Counted from the stretch's first letter, positions 1 to 7,059 are shown. The stretch: 30,257 nt of DNA from an uncultured Mycoplasmatota bacterium (GCA_900553855.1 USFG01000013.1:1-30257); one strand, 5' to 3'. The notes: a model not told the origin generated them from the letters alone. Numbers and translations: made by a program.

Positions 1-126
1 ATAATTTTTTATATTATTATCTTTAAATACTCTATTTAAAGAAATAGCTATTACTGATCCTAATAATGCCAGTAAGCCAATTGAAACTAATATTTCAACT
101 AATGTAAAACCTTTTTTATTTCTCAT
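1..126 (-). CDS. Type IV prepilin-like protein, N-terminal part (cut by window edge)
   Basis: The first 42 codons are visible and the frame runs off the left edge. After a short basic leader (MRNKKG) comes FTLVEILVSIGL, the classic class III signal: prepilin peptidase would cut after Gly6 and methylate Phe7, and Glu at +5 is present. The hydrophobic stretch to about residue 30 forms the pilin helix. The protein would be a pilin or pseudopilin of a type IV pilus or Com-type competence system. The start follows an AAGGTAG-type ribosome site at about 138-144. A promoter near 397-425 implies a leader of about 260 nt, unusually long here. The C-terminal domain and any neighbouring pilus genes are outside the window, so the subtype cannot be set. 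Confidence 0.85.
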   Translation of the reverse strand, partial: MRNKKGFTLVEILVSIGLLALLGSVIAISLNRVFKDNNIKNY

Positions 127-204
127 AAATAATCTCACTACCTTACATATTAATAATAACATAAATTTAAATAGAACAAAATAATAAATTAAAATTTATT
201 ATTT

Positions 205-287
205 GGCTTTCGCCTATATTTTCCTGCTTCACAGATAAAGTAACCTTTAGTCTCCACAGGCTTAAATTCCGGCAGTCACTACCGTAC
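205..287 (-). ncRNA. Candidate structured leader RNA / riboswitch upstream of pilin gene
   Basis: Within the pilin leader this segment is much GC-richer than its flanks. On the minus strand it forms a hairpin CGGUAG-UGA-CUGCCG (286-272), an arm CCUG...CAGG (262-223) enclosing UAAAG-GUUA-CUUUA, and a GGC-GAAA-GCC hairpin (214-205). An A+U palindrome of 11-bp arms follows (about 181-203). The arrangement (P2-like hairpin, then AAGCC, then an arm containing CUAAAGG and GAAGCAGG) loosely recalls the class I cyclic-di-GMP riboswitch, a family known upstream of pilus genes. The conserved GGCAAACC, GCAAAGCC and P1 closing sequences are missing, so the class is not assigned. It could be a diverged or unknown leader element. 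Confidence 0.45.
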
Positions 288-396
288 ATTATTTTTTATA
301 ATTATTTGATTTTATATTTTATTCGCTAATATGATTTGATCACATTCTAAATTTATTTGCTTTATATATAATATTACCTACCTTTTTTAGTTGCAA

Positions 397-425
397 TTAA
401 TATTATATATACGTATGTTTGTCAA
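397..425 (-). promoter_or_regulatory. Sigma-A type promoter for the pilin leader transcript
   Basis: Read on the minus strand, TTGACA (425-420) is followed after 17 nt by TATTAA (402-397). Transcription would begin near 390, about 260 nt before the pilin start codon at 126, leaving room for a structured leader. The -35 is a perfect consensus; the -10 is moderate. Confidence 0.6.
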
Positions 426-475
426 TAAAATTCATACATTTGTTATATTTTTTTAAGTATTAAATTCCTATTATA

Positions 476-504
476 TAAAAAAAGAAGATATCAACTATAT
501 CTTC
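476..504 (-). terminator. Rho-independent terminator of the ytxGH-like operon
   Basis: On the minus strand GAAGATAT-AGTTG-ATATCTTC forms an 8-bp stem (484-504) followed directly by seven T residues, just after the stop codon at 509. Confidence 0.85.
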
Positions 505-508
505 ATTA

Positions 509-916
509 TTATTTTGCTTTACTTTCTGCTTTTTCTAACTTAGCAACTGTGTCATTTAATACTTCAATAGTTTTCTTTCTTACATCAGAAGCCGCTTTTT
601 CAAGTACAGGTGTACCTTTTTCAACAGCTAAATCATATAATTCGTTAGCTTTCTTTTCTATTTCTTTACCTTTCTTTTTAGCAATAGAAAGAACTTTTTC
701 TTTATCTAAATCTTTTAACTCTTTTTGAATATCATTAATAGATTTTTCAATAGAATCTCTAACATCCTCATATTTCACATCTTTAGCCTTATTCCATAAT
801 TCTTTCATTTTATTAACTAAATCTTTTCTAGTATCTTCACCCTTCTTAGGTGCAAATAATAATCCTAAAGTTGCTCCAACAGCAAGTCCTGCAAATAATC
901 CACTTTTTTTACTCAT
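509..916 (-). CDS. YtxH-like membrane-anchored protein
   Basis: A 135-residue protein. Residues 5-23 hold a glycine-rich hydrophobic segment ending in LLFAPKKGEDTR, the hallmark of the YtxH family (a helix followed by L-F-A-P-x-x-G). The remainder is a highly charged Lys/Glu helix, probably an amphipathic or coiled-coil cytoplasmic tail. In Bacillus, YtxH sits with YtxG in a general-stress operon; here the neighbour at 909-1199 is YtxG-like, so the pairing is kept. Molecular function is not established; an envelope-stress role is inferred from the family. The start overlaps the upstream gene's end by 8 nt and has an AGAGGA site, so translation is probably coupled. Confidence 0.8.
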   Translation of the reverse strand: MSKKSGLFAGLAVGATLGLLFAPKKGEDTRKDLVNKMKELWNKAKDVKYEDVRDSIEKSINDIQKELKDLDKEKVLSIAKKKGKEIEKKANELYDLAVEKGTPVLEKAASDVRKKTIEVLNDTVAKLEKAESKAK

Positions 917-1199
917 AATCTTCGTCCTCTTCCTTTCTTTTCTTTAAACTTACAATTTTATTAACAATATTCTTTACAAAATTAGCAATAGTATCAGTAA
1001 GAAAACCTACCTTATTAGAAAACATATCAAATATATTGAATATATTATCTAAACTTTTAACTTTCTTAGTTATATCACCAACTAAATAATTAACATTATC
1101 AATAGTAATTATAAGCTTTATTCCTAAAATAATACCTATTACCAATAAAATTATTAATAATAAATATACAATTATTGGTAAAATCTGAGTTAAAGTCAT
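909..1199 (-). CDS. YtxG-like (DUF948-type) membrane protein
   Basis: A 96-residue protein with one long N-terminal membrane helix (about residues 7-31, almost all Ile/Leu/Val), then a helical region of heptad-like hydrophobics and a charged tail. The topology and small size match the DUF948/YtxG family, and the next gene is YtxH-like. In Bacillus the two are co-transcribed. Here the frame overlaps the preceding gene by 4 nt (ATGA type) and the next by 8 nt. Assignment rests mainly on topology plus gene order, so DUF948 membership should be read as probable. Confidence 0.6.
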   Translation of the reverse strand: MTLTQILPIIVYLLLIILLVIGIILGIKLIITIDNVNYLVGDITKKVKSLDNIFNIFDMFSNKVGFLTDTIANFVKNIVNKIVSLKKRKEEDEDYE

Positions 1200-2047
1200 T
1201 CTTCTTCCTCCTCATCTTTATTCTCATACATAGAATCAATTAAATTAAATAAATCTTTTTCTAAAGTATCATCTTCTGACTTATTATCGTCATCAGAAAC
1301 ATTAACTTTTTCCTCTGCCTTAACTTCTATCTTTTTTTCTAATTTAACATTCTTATCAACTTTTTCAACTGGTGTTTCCTCTTTTTCCGGTTCTTCTTTA
1401 ATATTTTGATTATTTATTAAAATTTCATCTAAAGTTTTTAAAGGTTCAGCAAACTCATCATCTACCTTTTTATTTTCCTCTTCTTTTTGTTTTTCATACG
1501 CTTTTTTTCTAACATCTTCTAAAGTAGGACTTTTAACTCCAGTATCAGTTTTAACAATAACATCATCTTTAGTATAATTTTGATTTAATACACCGTAAAC
1601 CGGAGAAATTACAGGAGATGGTCTAAATATCTTTTTTTCTTCTTTCTTTGGTTGTAAAAACTTAGAATAATCTCTAGGTTGTTCTTTCTTATTATAATCA
1701 GTTTCTTTTACTATATAATCTTCTCTATTTCTTCTTGGAACATCAAAATCATCATCAAATAAATCATTATTTACTTTATTATAAGTATTTTTCTTTGGTT
1801 CTACAGAACTTTTATCACTTCTACTTGGTAAATCATCATCAAAATCAAGTGGAAAATTAAAACTATTATTTTTCTTTGGCATTTCAGAACTAATTTCATC
1901 ATCATGGTTATCTTCAACTGGCATTTTAACTTCTTTAATTGGATTGTTTTCTTTAACTACTTTGGTAGTTGTTTCTCTACTTACACTTGTATCTTCATCA
2001 TCTTCTATATCAAATAATACATCTTTAATTTTTTTAAATACGCTCAT
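1196..2047 (-). CDS. Acidic, low-complexity hypothetical protein with a short conserved-looking core
   Basis: A 283-residue protein without signal peptide or membrane helix. It is dominated by Asp, Glu, Lys, Asn and Ser and is probably disordered for most of its length. One segment differs: around residues 141-163 it reads FRPSPVISPVYGVL and continues NQNYTKDDV, a hydrophobic/proline/aromatic block standing out from the charged background and likely a docking or peptide motif. The N-terminus (MSVFKKIKDVLFDI) is an amphipathic helix that could touch membrane. The start has an AAAGGAG ribosome site. It lies between a lipoprotein gene (1 nt away) and the ytxG-like gene (4-nt overlap), so it probably works at the envelope. 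No function is assigned. Confidence 0.7.
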   Translation of the reverse strand: MSVFKKIKDVLFDIEDDEDTSVSRETTTKVVKENNPIKEVKMPVEDNHDDEISSEMPKKNNSFNFPLDFDDDLPSRSDKSSVEPKKNTYNKVNNDLFDDDFDVPRRNREDYIVKETDYNKKEQPRDYSKFLQPKKEEKKIFRPSPVISPVYGVLNQNYTKDDVIVKTDTGVKSPTLEDVRKKAYEKQKEEENKKVDDEFAEPLKTLDEILINNQNIKEEPEKEETPVEKVDKNVKLEKKIEVKAEEKVNVSDDDNKSEDDTLEKDLFNLIDSMYENKDEEEEE

Positions 2048-2048
2048 A

Positions 2049-2693
2049 TTAATTCTCCTTTATCAAATCATAATCTGGAACTTCATCTTCATTATAGTTA
2101 TCATACTCTTCTACTACTTTTAAAAAGTTAGAATCATTAGAATTAGTTTCAAATATATTAAAAGTTTCTTCACTATAATTTAAAACATCTTCTTCTAACA
2201 AATTATCAATAATATCATCATTATAATTTACCGAAGTTAATATAATTAAACTATTAGTAATAGCACTAGCAATATCATTACTATTTACTATCACTTCTAT
2301 TTTAGCATAATTATACATTATTTCAATTAAATATTTATCATTTTTTACATTTACTTCTACATAACCACTCTTATTATTATAATTTATTAAAGAACTATAA
2401 TAAGCTTTTTCATTAACTTGATATTTATTTTCAATTTTATGATAATAACTAACTATATCTACAAACATATAATATTTAATATCATTTTCTTTAAAAACAT
2501 TATTTTTATCATCTATTTTTATTGTACTTAAATTATTAGGTAAATAAAATTTATAACCATTTCTATACTGATTTGCTCTATCATTATCACTAGATACAAC
2601 ACTATTAATGATATCGTTAATGTTATCATTATTTATTTTAGTACATCCACATAATAATGTAAAACAAACAATTAATATAATTAATTTTTTCAT
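2049..2693 (-). CDS. Putative lipoprotein, first gene of the ytxGH-like operon
   Basis: A 214-residue protein starting with a lipoprotein signal peptide: MKKL, a hydrophobic core and the lipobox LLCGC, so Cys17 would be lipidated and the mature protein tethered outside the membrane. The mature part is rich in Asn, Asp and Tyr, with alternating hydrophobic strands (for example YKFYLPNN and KYLIEIMYNYAKIEVIV) suggesting a small beta-rich domain, and ends in an acidic tail. I do not recognise a family. It precedes the acidic protein by 1 nt and shares its transcript. An extended -10 element lies just upstream at 2711-2716. Confidence 0.75.
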   Translation of the reverse strand: MKKLIILIVCFTLLCGCTKINNDNINDIINSVVSSDNDRANQYRNGYKFYLPNNLSTIKIDDKNNVFKENDIKYYMFVDIVSYYHKIENKYQVNEKAYYSSLINYNNKSGYVEVNVKNDKYLIEIMYNYAKIEVIVNSNDIASAITNSLIILTSVNYNDDIIDNLLEEDVLNYSEETFNIFETNSNDSNFLKVVEEYDNYNEDEVPDYDLIKEN

Positions 2694-2710
2694 CTTTATA
2701 CCTCACATCC

Positions 2711-2716
2711 ATCATA
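2711..2716 (-). promoter_or_regulatory. Possible extended -10 promoter for the lipoprotein operon
   Basis: On the minus strand TGATATGAT gives a TGn extension and a TATGAT hexamer. The start site would fall near 2704, right at the GAGG ribosome site, so the leader would be minimal. No good -35 is visible. Confidence 0.35.
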
Positions 2717-2757
2717 TCACAAATTATCTTTATCATAAAGAAAAAAATTTAATCAAC

Positions 2758-2784
2758 AAAAAAACTAGGGTTCTTCACCACTAG
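2758..2784 (-). terminator. Terminator downstream of the secreted-protein gene
   Basis: On the minus strand CTAG(T)GG ... CCCTAG forms a short stem with one bulge (2784-2765), followed by seven T residues. It lies about 120 nt beyond the stop at 2903. Confidence 0.7.
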
Positions 2785-2902
2785 CCAAAAACTTTTTTAC
2801 CAAAATCATTTTGTTTTGATTGTTGAAGTTTCATTGAGAAAAAATTTTAAACATTTGACAAGGTTAATTTAATAACCATTTACATTATTATACAAAAGAC
2901 TA

Positions 2903-3619
2903 TCAGGATAAATGAACGTCAACGCCAGCCATTTGATCATAAACTCCAACAGCAGATCCGTAAAAGAAGAATACGCCACCATCTCCACCAAAGCCAGTTG
3001 TATACTTTTTACTAGTTTCTAGAGTTATCCTTTTTGTCGCATGTTGATAAGAAGAATAGAATGTACCAGGGCCATCAACTCTTACATCGACATCCTGAGA
3101 AATTACCATTTGAACTGAACTATTTTGAAGTAAAACTGTGCATCCATAGCCATTTCCACTATATACCCGATCCGTAAACTCAATTGCCTGGCCGGACCAA
3201 TATAAATGTGTTATAGGTGTAGTTATTCTTGTTAAATTACCATATAAATATGATCCTATAACATCATAACTTATAACTCTTGGTGCTCCCTTCCATTGTA
3301 ATGTAGTTACAAGAGTACAAAGATTACCGGAGCATACACGGGAAAGAACCAATTTTTTTGCAGTTGTTTCGTGTAATTGAGCATTTATTGAATTACCAGT
3401 ATCGTCAAAATCTTCTATGACCTTTTTAGTTACTTTTTCATCATATAAACCCATTGATAGATACTTATTGTGTGTAGCTTCAGTTATATAATCTTGATAA
3501 CCATCAAAGTGTAGTTCAGTTAAAAAGTTATATTGTTCTTCTGTTAAACTTACCCCATGTGAGTTTGTGTAGTAAACTTCATCGGCTCGGACATTGATAA
3601 AGAATACTATACTTAACAA
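2903..3619 (-). CDS. Secreted hypothetical protein with abnormal start region; GC-richer than neighbours
   Basis: The frame encodes about 238 residues from a TTG at 3619, but in-frame sequence continues upstream to codon 3647-3649. With that extension the N-terminus is KIKLVRLSLCLLSIVFF followed by INVRADEV, a complete signal peptide cleaved near Ala-Asp. The only well-placed ATG (3651-3653, behind AAAGGAG) is one base out of frame and is followed at once by TAA. A one-base insertion would explain this; alternatively translation starts at ATA 3644-3646 or the weak TTG. The mature part begins YYTNSHGVSLTEEQYNFL, has one close Cys pair (CSGNLC) and a Gly/aromatic-rich C-terminus. Base composition is much less AT-rich than flanking genes (one 60-base line is 47% GC by hand count), suggesting transfer. 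No family recognised. Confidence 0.6.
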   Translation of the reverse strand: MLSIVFFINVRADEVYYTNSHGVSLTEEQYNFLTELHFDGYQDYITEATHNKYLSMGLYDEKVTKKVIEDFDDTGNSINAQLHETTAKKLVLSRVCSGNLCTLVTTLQWKGAPRVISYDVIGSYLYGNLTRITTPITHLYWSGQAIEFTDRVYSGNGYGCTVLLQNSSVQMVISQDVDVRVDGPGTFYSSYQHATKRITLETSKKYTTGFGGDGGVFFFYGSAVGVYDQMAGVDVHLS

Positions 3620-3691
3620 ACATAAAGATAATCTAACTAGTTTTATCTTACATCACACTCCTTTCCTATTTCCGCCATAACTCAAAAAAAC

Positions 3692-3723
3692 TAAAAAAGG
3701 TAGTGAAAGTCATTCACACTACC
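3692..3723 (-). terminator. Terminator/attenuator between the XRE regulator and the secreted-protein gene
   Basis: On the minus strand GGTAG(TG)TGAA-TGACT-TTCACTACC forms a strong hairpin overlapping the regulator's stop codon, followed by six T residues. Only about 35 nt separate it from the next ribosome site and no -10/-35 pair is visible there, so the downstream gene may depend on read-through. Confidence 0.8.
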
Positions 3724-4817
3724 AAAAAATCCCTAAAATACTTGGATAAAAATCTATCATAATATTTTTTAAATGTATTATAATTCTTATCTTTCTTATT
3801 TGTATAGTCAGAAATATAAATATTTTTCATATTATCCAAATTAATATTTTCATCAACTATTATGGTGTTTGTGTTAAGATAAATTTTTAACAAAAAATTG
3901 GATTCCTTTTTTACAGAATTAATATAAATAACATCAGCCAAAGTTAAATAACTATATACCACATCATCATCATTTTTGACATAGCTCATATCATTTTCAT
4001 TAAATGTAAAACCATTTTGAATTAAACTATTTATAAGATCATCTTTGCTTTTAACTTTCATATTTATTTTTCTAACACTCTTATTTTCTACTTCATCATT
4101 AATTAAATTATCATTACTAAAATCATTAAAATAACTTAATTCCATCTTTTGACAAGTATTTTTATAACAAGCATCCATATAAAATTTTTCATTCCTATAG
4201 ATTCTATCTACAAATGTTTCTCTAGATTTTTCCTTTTCAATAATCAAATTTTTTGATGCACCAGTCAAAAGAATTACTTCATTGTTATTTTCATCAAAAT
4301 AATATAACCTTATTAAATCAACACTAACAATGTTATCATTAACATCATAAAAATTACCAGGTTTAAAATAAATTTTATCTTTTGAAAAGAATAATAAACC
4401 ATCTCTAGTTCTAATATTTTTATTCTCACCATATACTCTATATAGTTTTATTGAATTATAATTACTAATAAAATAATAAGCTAAGAATCCAAGTATTAAT
4501 ATTAATGTAACTAATACTGAATATATAAGTAACTTTTGACTTCTAGTTTTAGATTTAATAAGTTCAACAATTGTGTTATTTCTTGTTGAAGAAGCAGTGT
4601 TAATATCACTTCTTTTCCCATTTAATAATTCATCTACTGAAATATCAAAATAGTCAGCAATTAACAACAACTTATCATTAAGTGGAATAACATTATCATT
4701 CTCCCATTTATTAACAGTTGTCCTATGAACATACAAAGCCTTAGCAAGTTCCTCTTGACTAAGTCCTTTTTCCATTCTTAATTCTTTAATAAAAGTTGAA
4801 AAATTATTTTCTTCCAT
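3714..4817 (-). CDS. Membrane-anchored XRE-family transcriptional regulator
   Basis: A 367-residue protein. Residues about 7-62 form a Cro/C1-type helix-turn-helix (FIKELRMEKGLSQEELAKAL, then VHRTTVNKWEND). Residues about 95-118 form one membrane helix (LLIYSVLVTLILILGFLAYY). The remaining roughly 245 residues would lie outside the cell, are beta-strand rich with several Lys/Asn stretches, and match no sensor I know. The layout suggests a one-component regulator coupling an external signal to transcription. Its target is probably local: the secreted-protein gene follows in the same direction beyond a hairpin. The start has a poor ribosome site. The next gene upstream, a 38-codon ORF, has its own terminator, so the regulator should have its own promoter in 4818-4858, where I see only weak matches. 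Confidence 0.8.
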   Translation of the reverse strand: MEENNFSTFIKELRMEKGLSQEELAKALYVHRTTVNKWENDNVIPLNDKLLLIADYFDISVDELLNGKRSDINTASSTRNNTIVELIKSKTRSQKLLIYSVLVTLILILGFLAYYFISNYNSIKLYRVYGENKNIRTRDGLLFFSKDKIYFKPGNFYDVNDNIVSVDLIRLYYFDENNNEVILLTGASKNLIIEKEKSRETFVDRIYRNEKFYMDACYKNTCQKMELSYFNDFSNDNLINDEVENKSVRKINMKVKSKDDLINSLIQNGFTFNENDMSYVKNDDDVVYSYLTLADVIYINSVKKESNFLLKIYLNTNTIIVDENINLDNMKNIYISDYTNKKDKNYNTFKKYYDRFLSKYFRDFLVV

Positions 4818-4858
4818 AACATCAAATCCAAACTACACCTAATCTACCACTTTTCAAT

Positions 4859-4884
4859 AAAAAAAGAAACTATTTTTGTTTCTT
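4859..4884 (-). terminator. Terminator of the 38-codon gene
   Basis: On the minus strand AAGAAAC-AAAAATA-GTTTCTT overlaps the stop codon and is followed by a T run. It separates the small gene from the XRE regulator. Confidence 0.7.
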
Positions 4885-4986
4885 CTTACCATAATATAAA
4901 CTATTTAATACTTTAACCTTAACGCCTTTTTCATATTTAAACATTTTTCTAACGTTTTTAGGTAATTCTTTTTTATAAACTTTCAT
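4870..4986 (-). CDS. Small very basic protein (38 residues), function unknown
   Basis: A short frame with all signals of a real gene: an extended -10 (TGCTATAAT, 5010-5015), a strong GGAGGG ribosome site at proper spacing, an ATG start, a TAG stop and its own terminator. The product begins MKVYKKELPKNVRKMF and ends YYGKKKQK. Roughly 16 of 38 residues are Lys or Arg with only 2 Glu, so it should bind nucleic acid, ribosome or acidic membrane surfaces. There is no signal peptide or membrane helix. It is transcribed divergently from the acyltransferase-fold gene at 5098. I know no family for it. Confidence 0.65.
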   Translation of the reverse strand: MKVYKKELPKNVRKMFKYEKGVKVKVLNSLYYGKKKQK

Positions 4987-5009
4987 AATTCCCTCCATCC
5001 AATAGCCCT

Positions 5010-5015
5010 ATTATA
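5010..5015 (-). promoter_or_regulatory. Extended -10 promoter of the small basic gene
   Basis: On the minus strand TGCTATAAT is a consensus -10 with TGn extension, about 24 nt before the ATG at 4986. No convincing -35 is present, as is usual for extended -10 promoters. Confidence 0.65.
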
Positions 5016-5044
5016 GCACAAATTTAATAAATTTGCCTACAAAA

Positions 5045-5073
5045 TAGACATATATTTTTATTAATGTTATAAT
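5045..5073 (+). promoter_or_regulatory. Sigma-A promoter of the acyltransferase-fold gene
   Basis: TAGACA (5045-5050), a 17-nt spacer and TATAAT (5068-5073) with a TGT extension. The start site near 5080 excludes the ATG at 5080 and supports the one at 5098. Confidence 0.75.
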
Positions 5074-5097
5074 TTTTCTATGAATAGGAGAATCAAA

Positions 5098-5952
5098 ATG
5101 AATAGAAGAGATGGAATTAAAGTTAAAGATTTAGATGGTATGCATAGTTTAATGTTAGAAATAATGCCCAAACGATGTGATTCTGACGTATATATATCAG
5201 CAAAAATAGATGTTACTAACTTAATTGATTATGTTAATAAATTAAAAAAGAAAGAAGAATATGACCATTTAACTTATTTTCATACCTTCTGTATTGCTAT
5301 TGGCAAACTAATTTATAATAGACCTTTACTAAATAGATTTATTATTAACAAAACATTTTATGACCGTAAATACATATCACTTGGTTTTGTAGCAAAAAAA
5401 GAATTTACCGATCATTCTGAAGAAGTTTTTACATCTGTAAGAATTAATAAAGATGATAATTTAAAAACTATAAGTGATAAAACTAGCGGTAAAGTAACCA
5501 ACATAAGAAATAATAAGACAAATAGTACTGATGATTTAGTGGACAAAGTTGGTCATATGCCAAAATTTATTAGATATATTGTTATGAAAATATTTAAATT
5601 TATGGATAATCACGATTTACTACCCGAATCATTAACTGAAAATTTAATTTATTATCAAAGTGCCTTACTATCTAACTTAGGATCAATAAATTGCGATTCA
5701 ATCTATCATCATTTAACTGACTTTGGAACAAATGAAGCATTAATAACTTTTGGAAGAATTAAAGATGAACCTAAAGTTATTGATGGAAAAGTAGAAATAA
5801 GAAAAATGTTAGACATTGGAATCACAATAGATGAAAGAATTGCCGATGGATTCTATTTTGCCAAATCATTAAAACTACTTGAATACTTTTTTGAAAATCC
5901 TAAAACATTAGAAGATAATGCTGATACAATTTATGATATTAAATTACGTTAA
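5098..5952 (+). CDS. 2-oxoacid dehydrogenase E2 / chloramphenicol acetyltransferase-fold protein
   Basis: A 284-residue protein. An in-frame ATG at 5080 coincides with the predicted transcription start, while AGGAG at 5084-5088 serves the ATG at 5098, so the later start is chosen. The C-terminal half has the CAT/E2 pattern: LLSNLGSINCDSIYHHL, then DFGTNEALITFG, then DERIADGFYFAKSL near residue 250. In active E2 and CAT enzymes the last motif is DHRxxDG or HHxxxDG, with His as general base; here that His is Glu. There is no lipoyl or E1/E3-binding domain. It could be an acyltransferase using another base, or a non-catalytic trimeric fold. It is a single-gene transcript, divergent from the small basic gene and closed by the terminator at 5963-5990. 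Confidence 0.7.
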   Translation: MNRRDGIKVKDLDGMHSLMLEIMPKRCDSDVYISAKIDVTNLIDYVNKLKKKEEYDHLTYFHTFCIAIGKLIYNRPLLNRFIINKTFYDRKYISLGFVAKKEFTDHSEEVFTSVRINKDDNLKTISDKTSGKVTNIRNNKTNSTDDLVDKVGHMPKFIRYIVMKIFKFMDNHDLLPESLTENLIYYQSALLSNLGSINCDSIYHHLTDFGTNEALITFGRIKDEPKVIDGKVEIRKMLDIGITIDERIADGFYFAKSLKLLEYFFENPKTLEDNADTIYDIKLR

Positions 5953-5962
5953 ATAAAAAATT

Positions 5963-5990
5963 AAAAAGAAGAAATTATTTCTTCTTTTTA
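5963..5990. terminator. Bidirectional terminator between convergent genes
   Basis: AAAAAGAAGAAAT and its inverted copy form a long A/T-rich stem with T runs on both strands. It lies between the plus-strand gene ending at 5952 and the minus-strand gene ending at 5997. Confidence 0.75.
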
Positions 5991-5996
5991 TTTAAA

Positions 5997-7058
5997 TTAT
6001 AGTTTATAATCAAATCCACTAGAATATTTCATAATTTTATTAAATACCCTAGTTTTTTCTTCTCCATCAAGAATTACAGGTTGATAATTATTTTTATTTT
6101 TATAACCAGATACTGATGCTGGAATAATTTCTATATTATCATCTAATCTTAAATCTTGTTTATAGAAAGTAAAAGTTTGTCTAAACATAAATGTATCTTT
6201 ATCTGGCGGATTTTGATTTCCTCCAAAAACAAAATTTCCTAAAGAATAAACAATATACTTATCATTATACTTTTCGATTCCTTGTATAACATGTGGATGT
6301 GTTCCAATAACTAAATCTGCACCATTATCTATTAAATAGCGTCCCATTTTTTGTTGTGCATTATTTTGAATTAAATCTTTTTCAATTCCCCAATGAACGC
6401 TTACTATAATTAATCTAGCACCATTTTCTTTTAAATAATCAAGTCCCTTTTTAGCTTCACTATATTTGACACAATCGATATCATGAAAAGCCATAAATCC
6501 AACTTTAACACCATTAATTTCCTTAATTAAATAATCACTGTATCCATAATGCAATACGTTATTATCATCCAATGTTTTAATAGTTTCATCATAACCACTT
6601 TTGCCAAAATCATAAGCATGATTATTAGCAAAACTAACCATCTCCACACTACCTTTTTTCAAAATATTTACATAACTAGTTGGAGCTTTAAAATTAAACA
6701 TTTTTTCAACCTTATCATTTGAAGTAGTAAGTTGTCCTTCTAAATTCGCAACTGTTATATCATCTTGATCCAAATAATCTTTAACTTTAGCAAAATAATA
6801 TGCAAAATCCCCATTATTATCGTCCAAATATTTATCAAATCTAGTAGCATAACCATATCTTGGATCCCATCCAATAGTACAATCTCCAACAAAACTTAAA
6901 CTGATAGTGGTAACATCACTATCAGCACTTTCTTCATTTCTTTGTTCAATAATAATTGGTTCTTTTTTTACAATTTGTGCTTTATAAAATTTAACTATAA
7001 AAGTATAAGCAAGTAATCCAAAAATAACCATATAAATAATTATTAAAAATTTCTTCAT
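5997..7058 (-). CDS. CapA-family (PGA_cap) metallophosphatase-like protein
   Basis: A 353-residue protein anchored by an N-terminal helix (about residues 4-22), so the enzymatic domain faces outside. It shows the CapA order of motifs: SFVGDCTIGWD (about 54-64), VANLEGQLT, FANNHAYDFG, VSVHWG, IGTHPHVIQG and YSLGNFVFGG. These Asp/Asn/His clusters form the calcineurin-like metal site. CapA proteins are linked to poly-gamma-glutamate capsule handling, but many relatives act on unknown substrates, and no CapB or CapC is present here. It is the third gene of an operon, 1 nt after the aspartate racemase and behind the D-Asp ligase-like gene, so a role in a D-amino-acid wall polymer is plausible but inferred. 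AAGGAG lies 7 nt before the start. Confidence 0.85.
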   Translation of the reverse strand: MKKFLIIIYMVIFGLLAYTFIVKFYKAQIVKKEPIIIEQRNEESADSDVTTISLSFVGDCTIGWDPRYGYATRFDKYLDDNNGDFAYYFAKVKDYLDQDDITVANLEGQLTTSNDKVEKMFNFKAPTSYVNILKKGSVEMVSFANNHAYDFGKSGYDETIKTLDDNNVLHYGYSDYLIKEINGVKVGFMAFHDIDCVKYSEAKKGLDYLKENGARLIIVSVHWGIEKDLIQNNAQQKMGRYLIDNGADLVIGTHPHVIQGIEKYNDKYIVYSLGNFVFGGNQNPPDKDTFMFRQTFTFYKQDLRLDDNIEIIPASVSGYKNKNNYQPVILDGEEKTRVFNKIMKYSSGFDYKL

Positions 7059-7059
7059 T

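Noticed and set aside
2903..3619. YYTNSHGV near the mature N-terminus recalls the YGNGV motif of class IIa bacteriocins.
   Set aside because: The protein is far too long, lacks the cysteine pattern of pediocin-like peptides, and no immunity or leader-peptidase gene is nearby. The likeness is to a few residues only.
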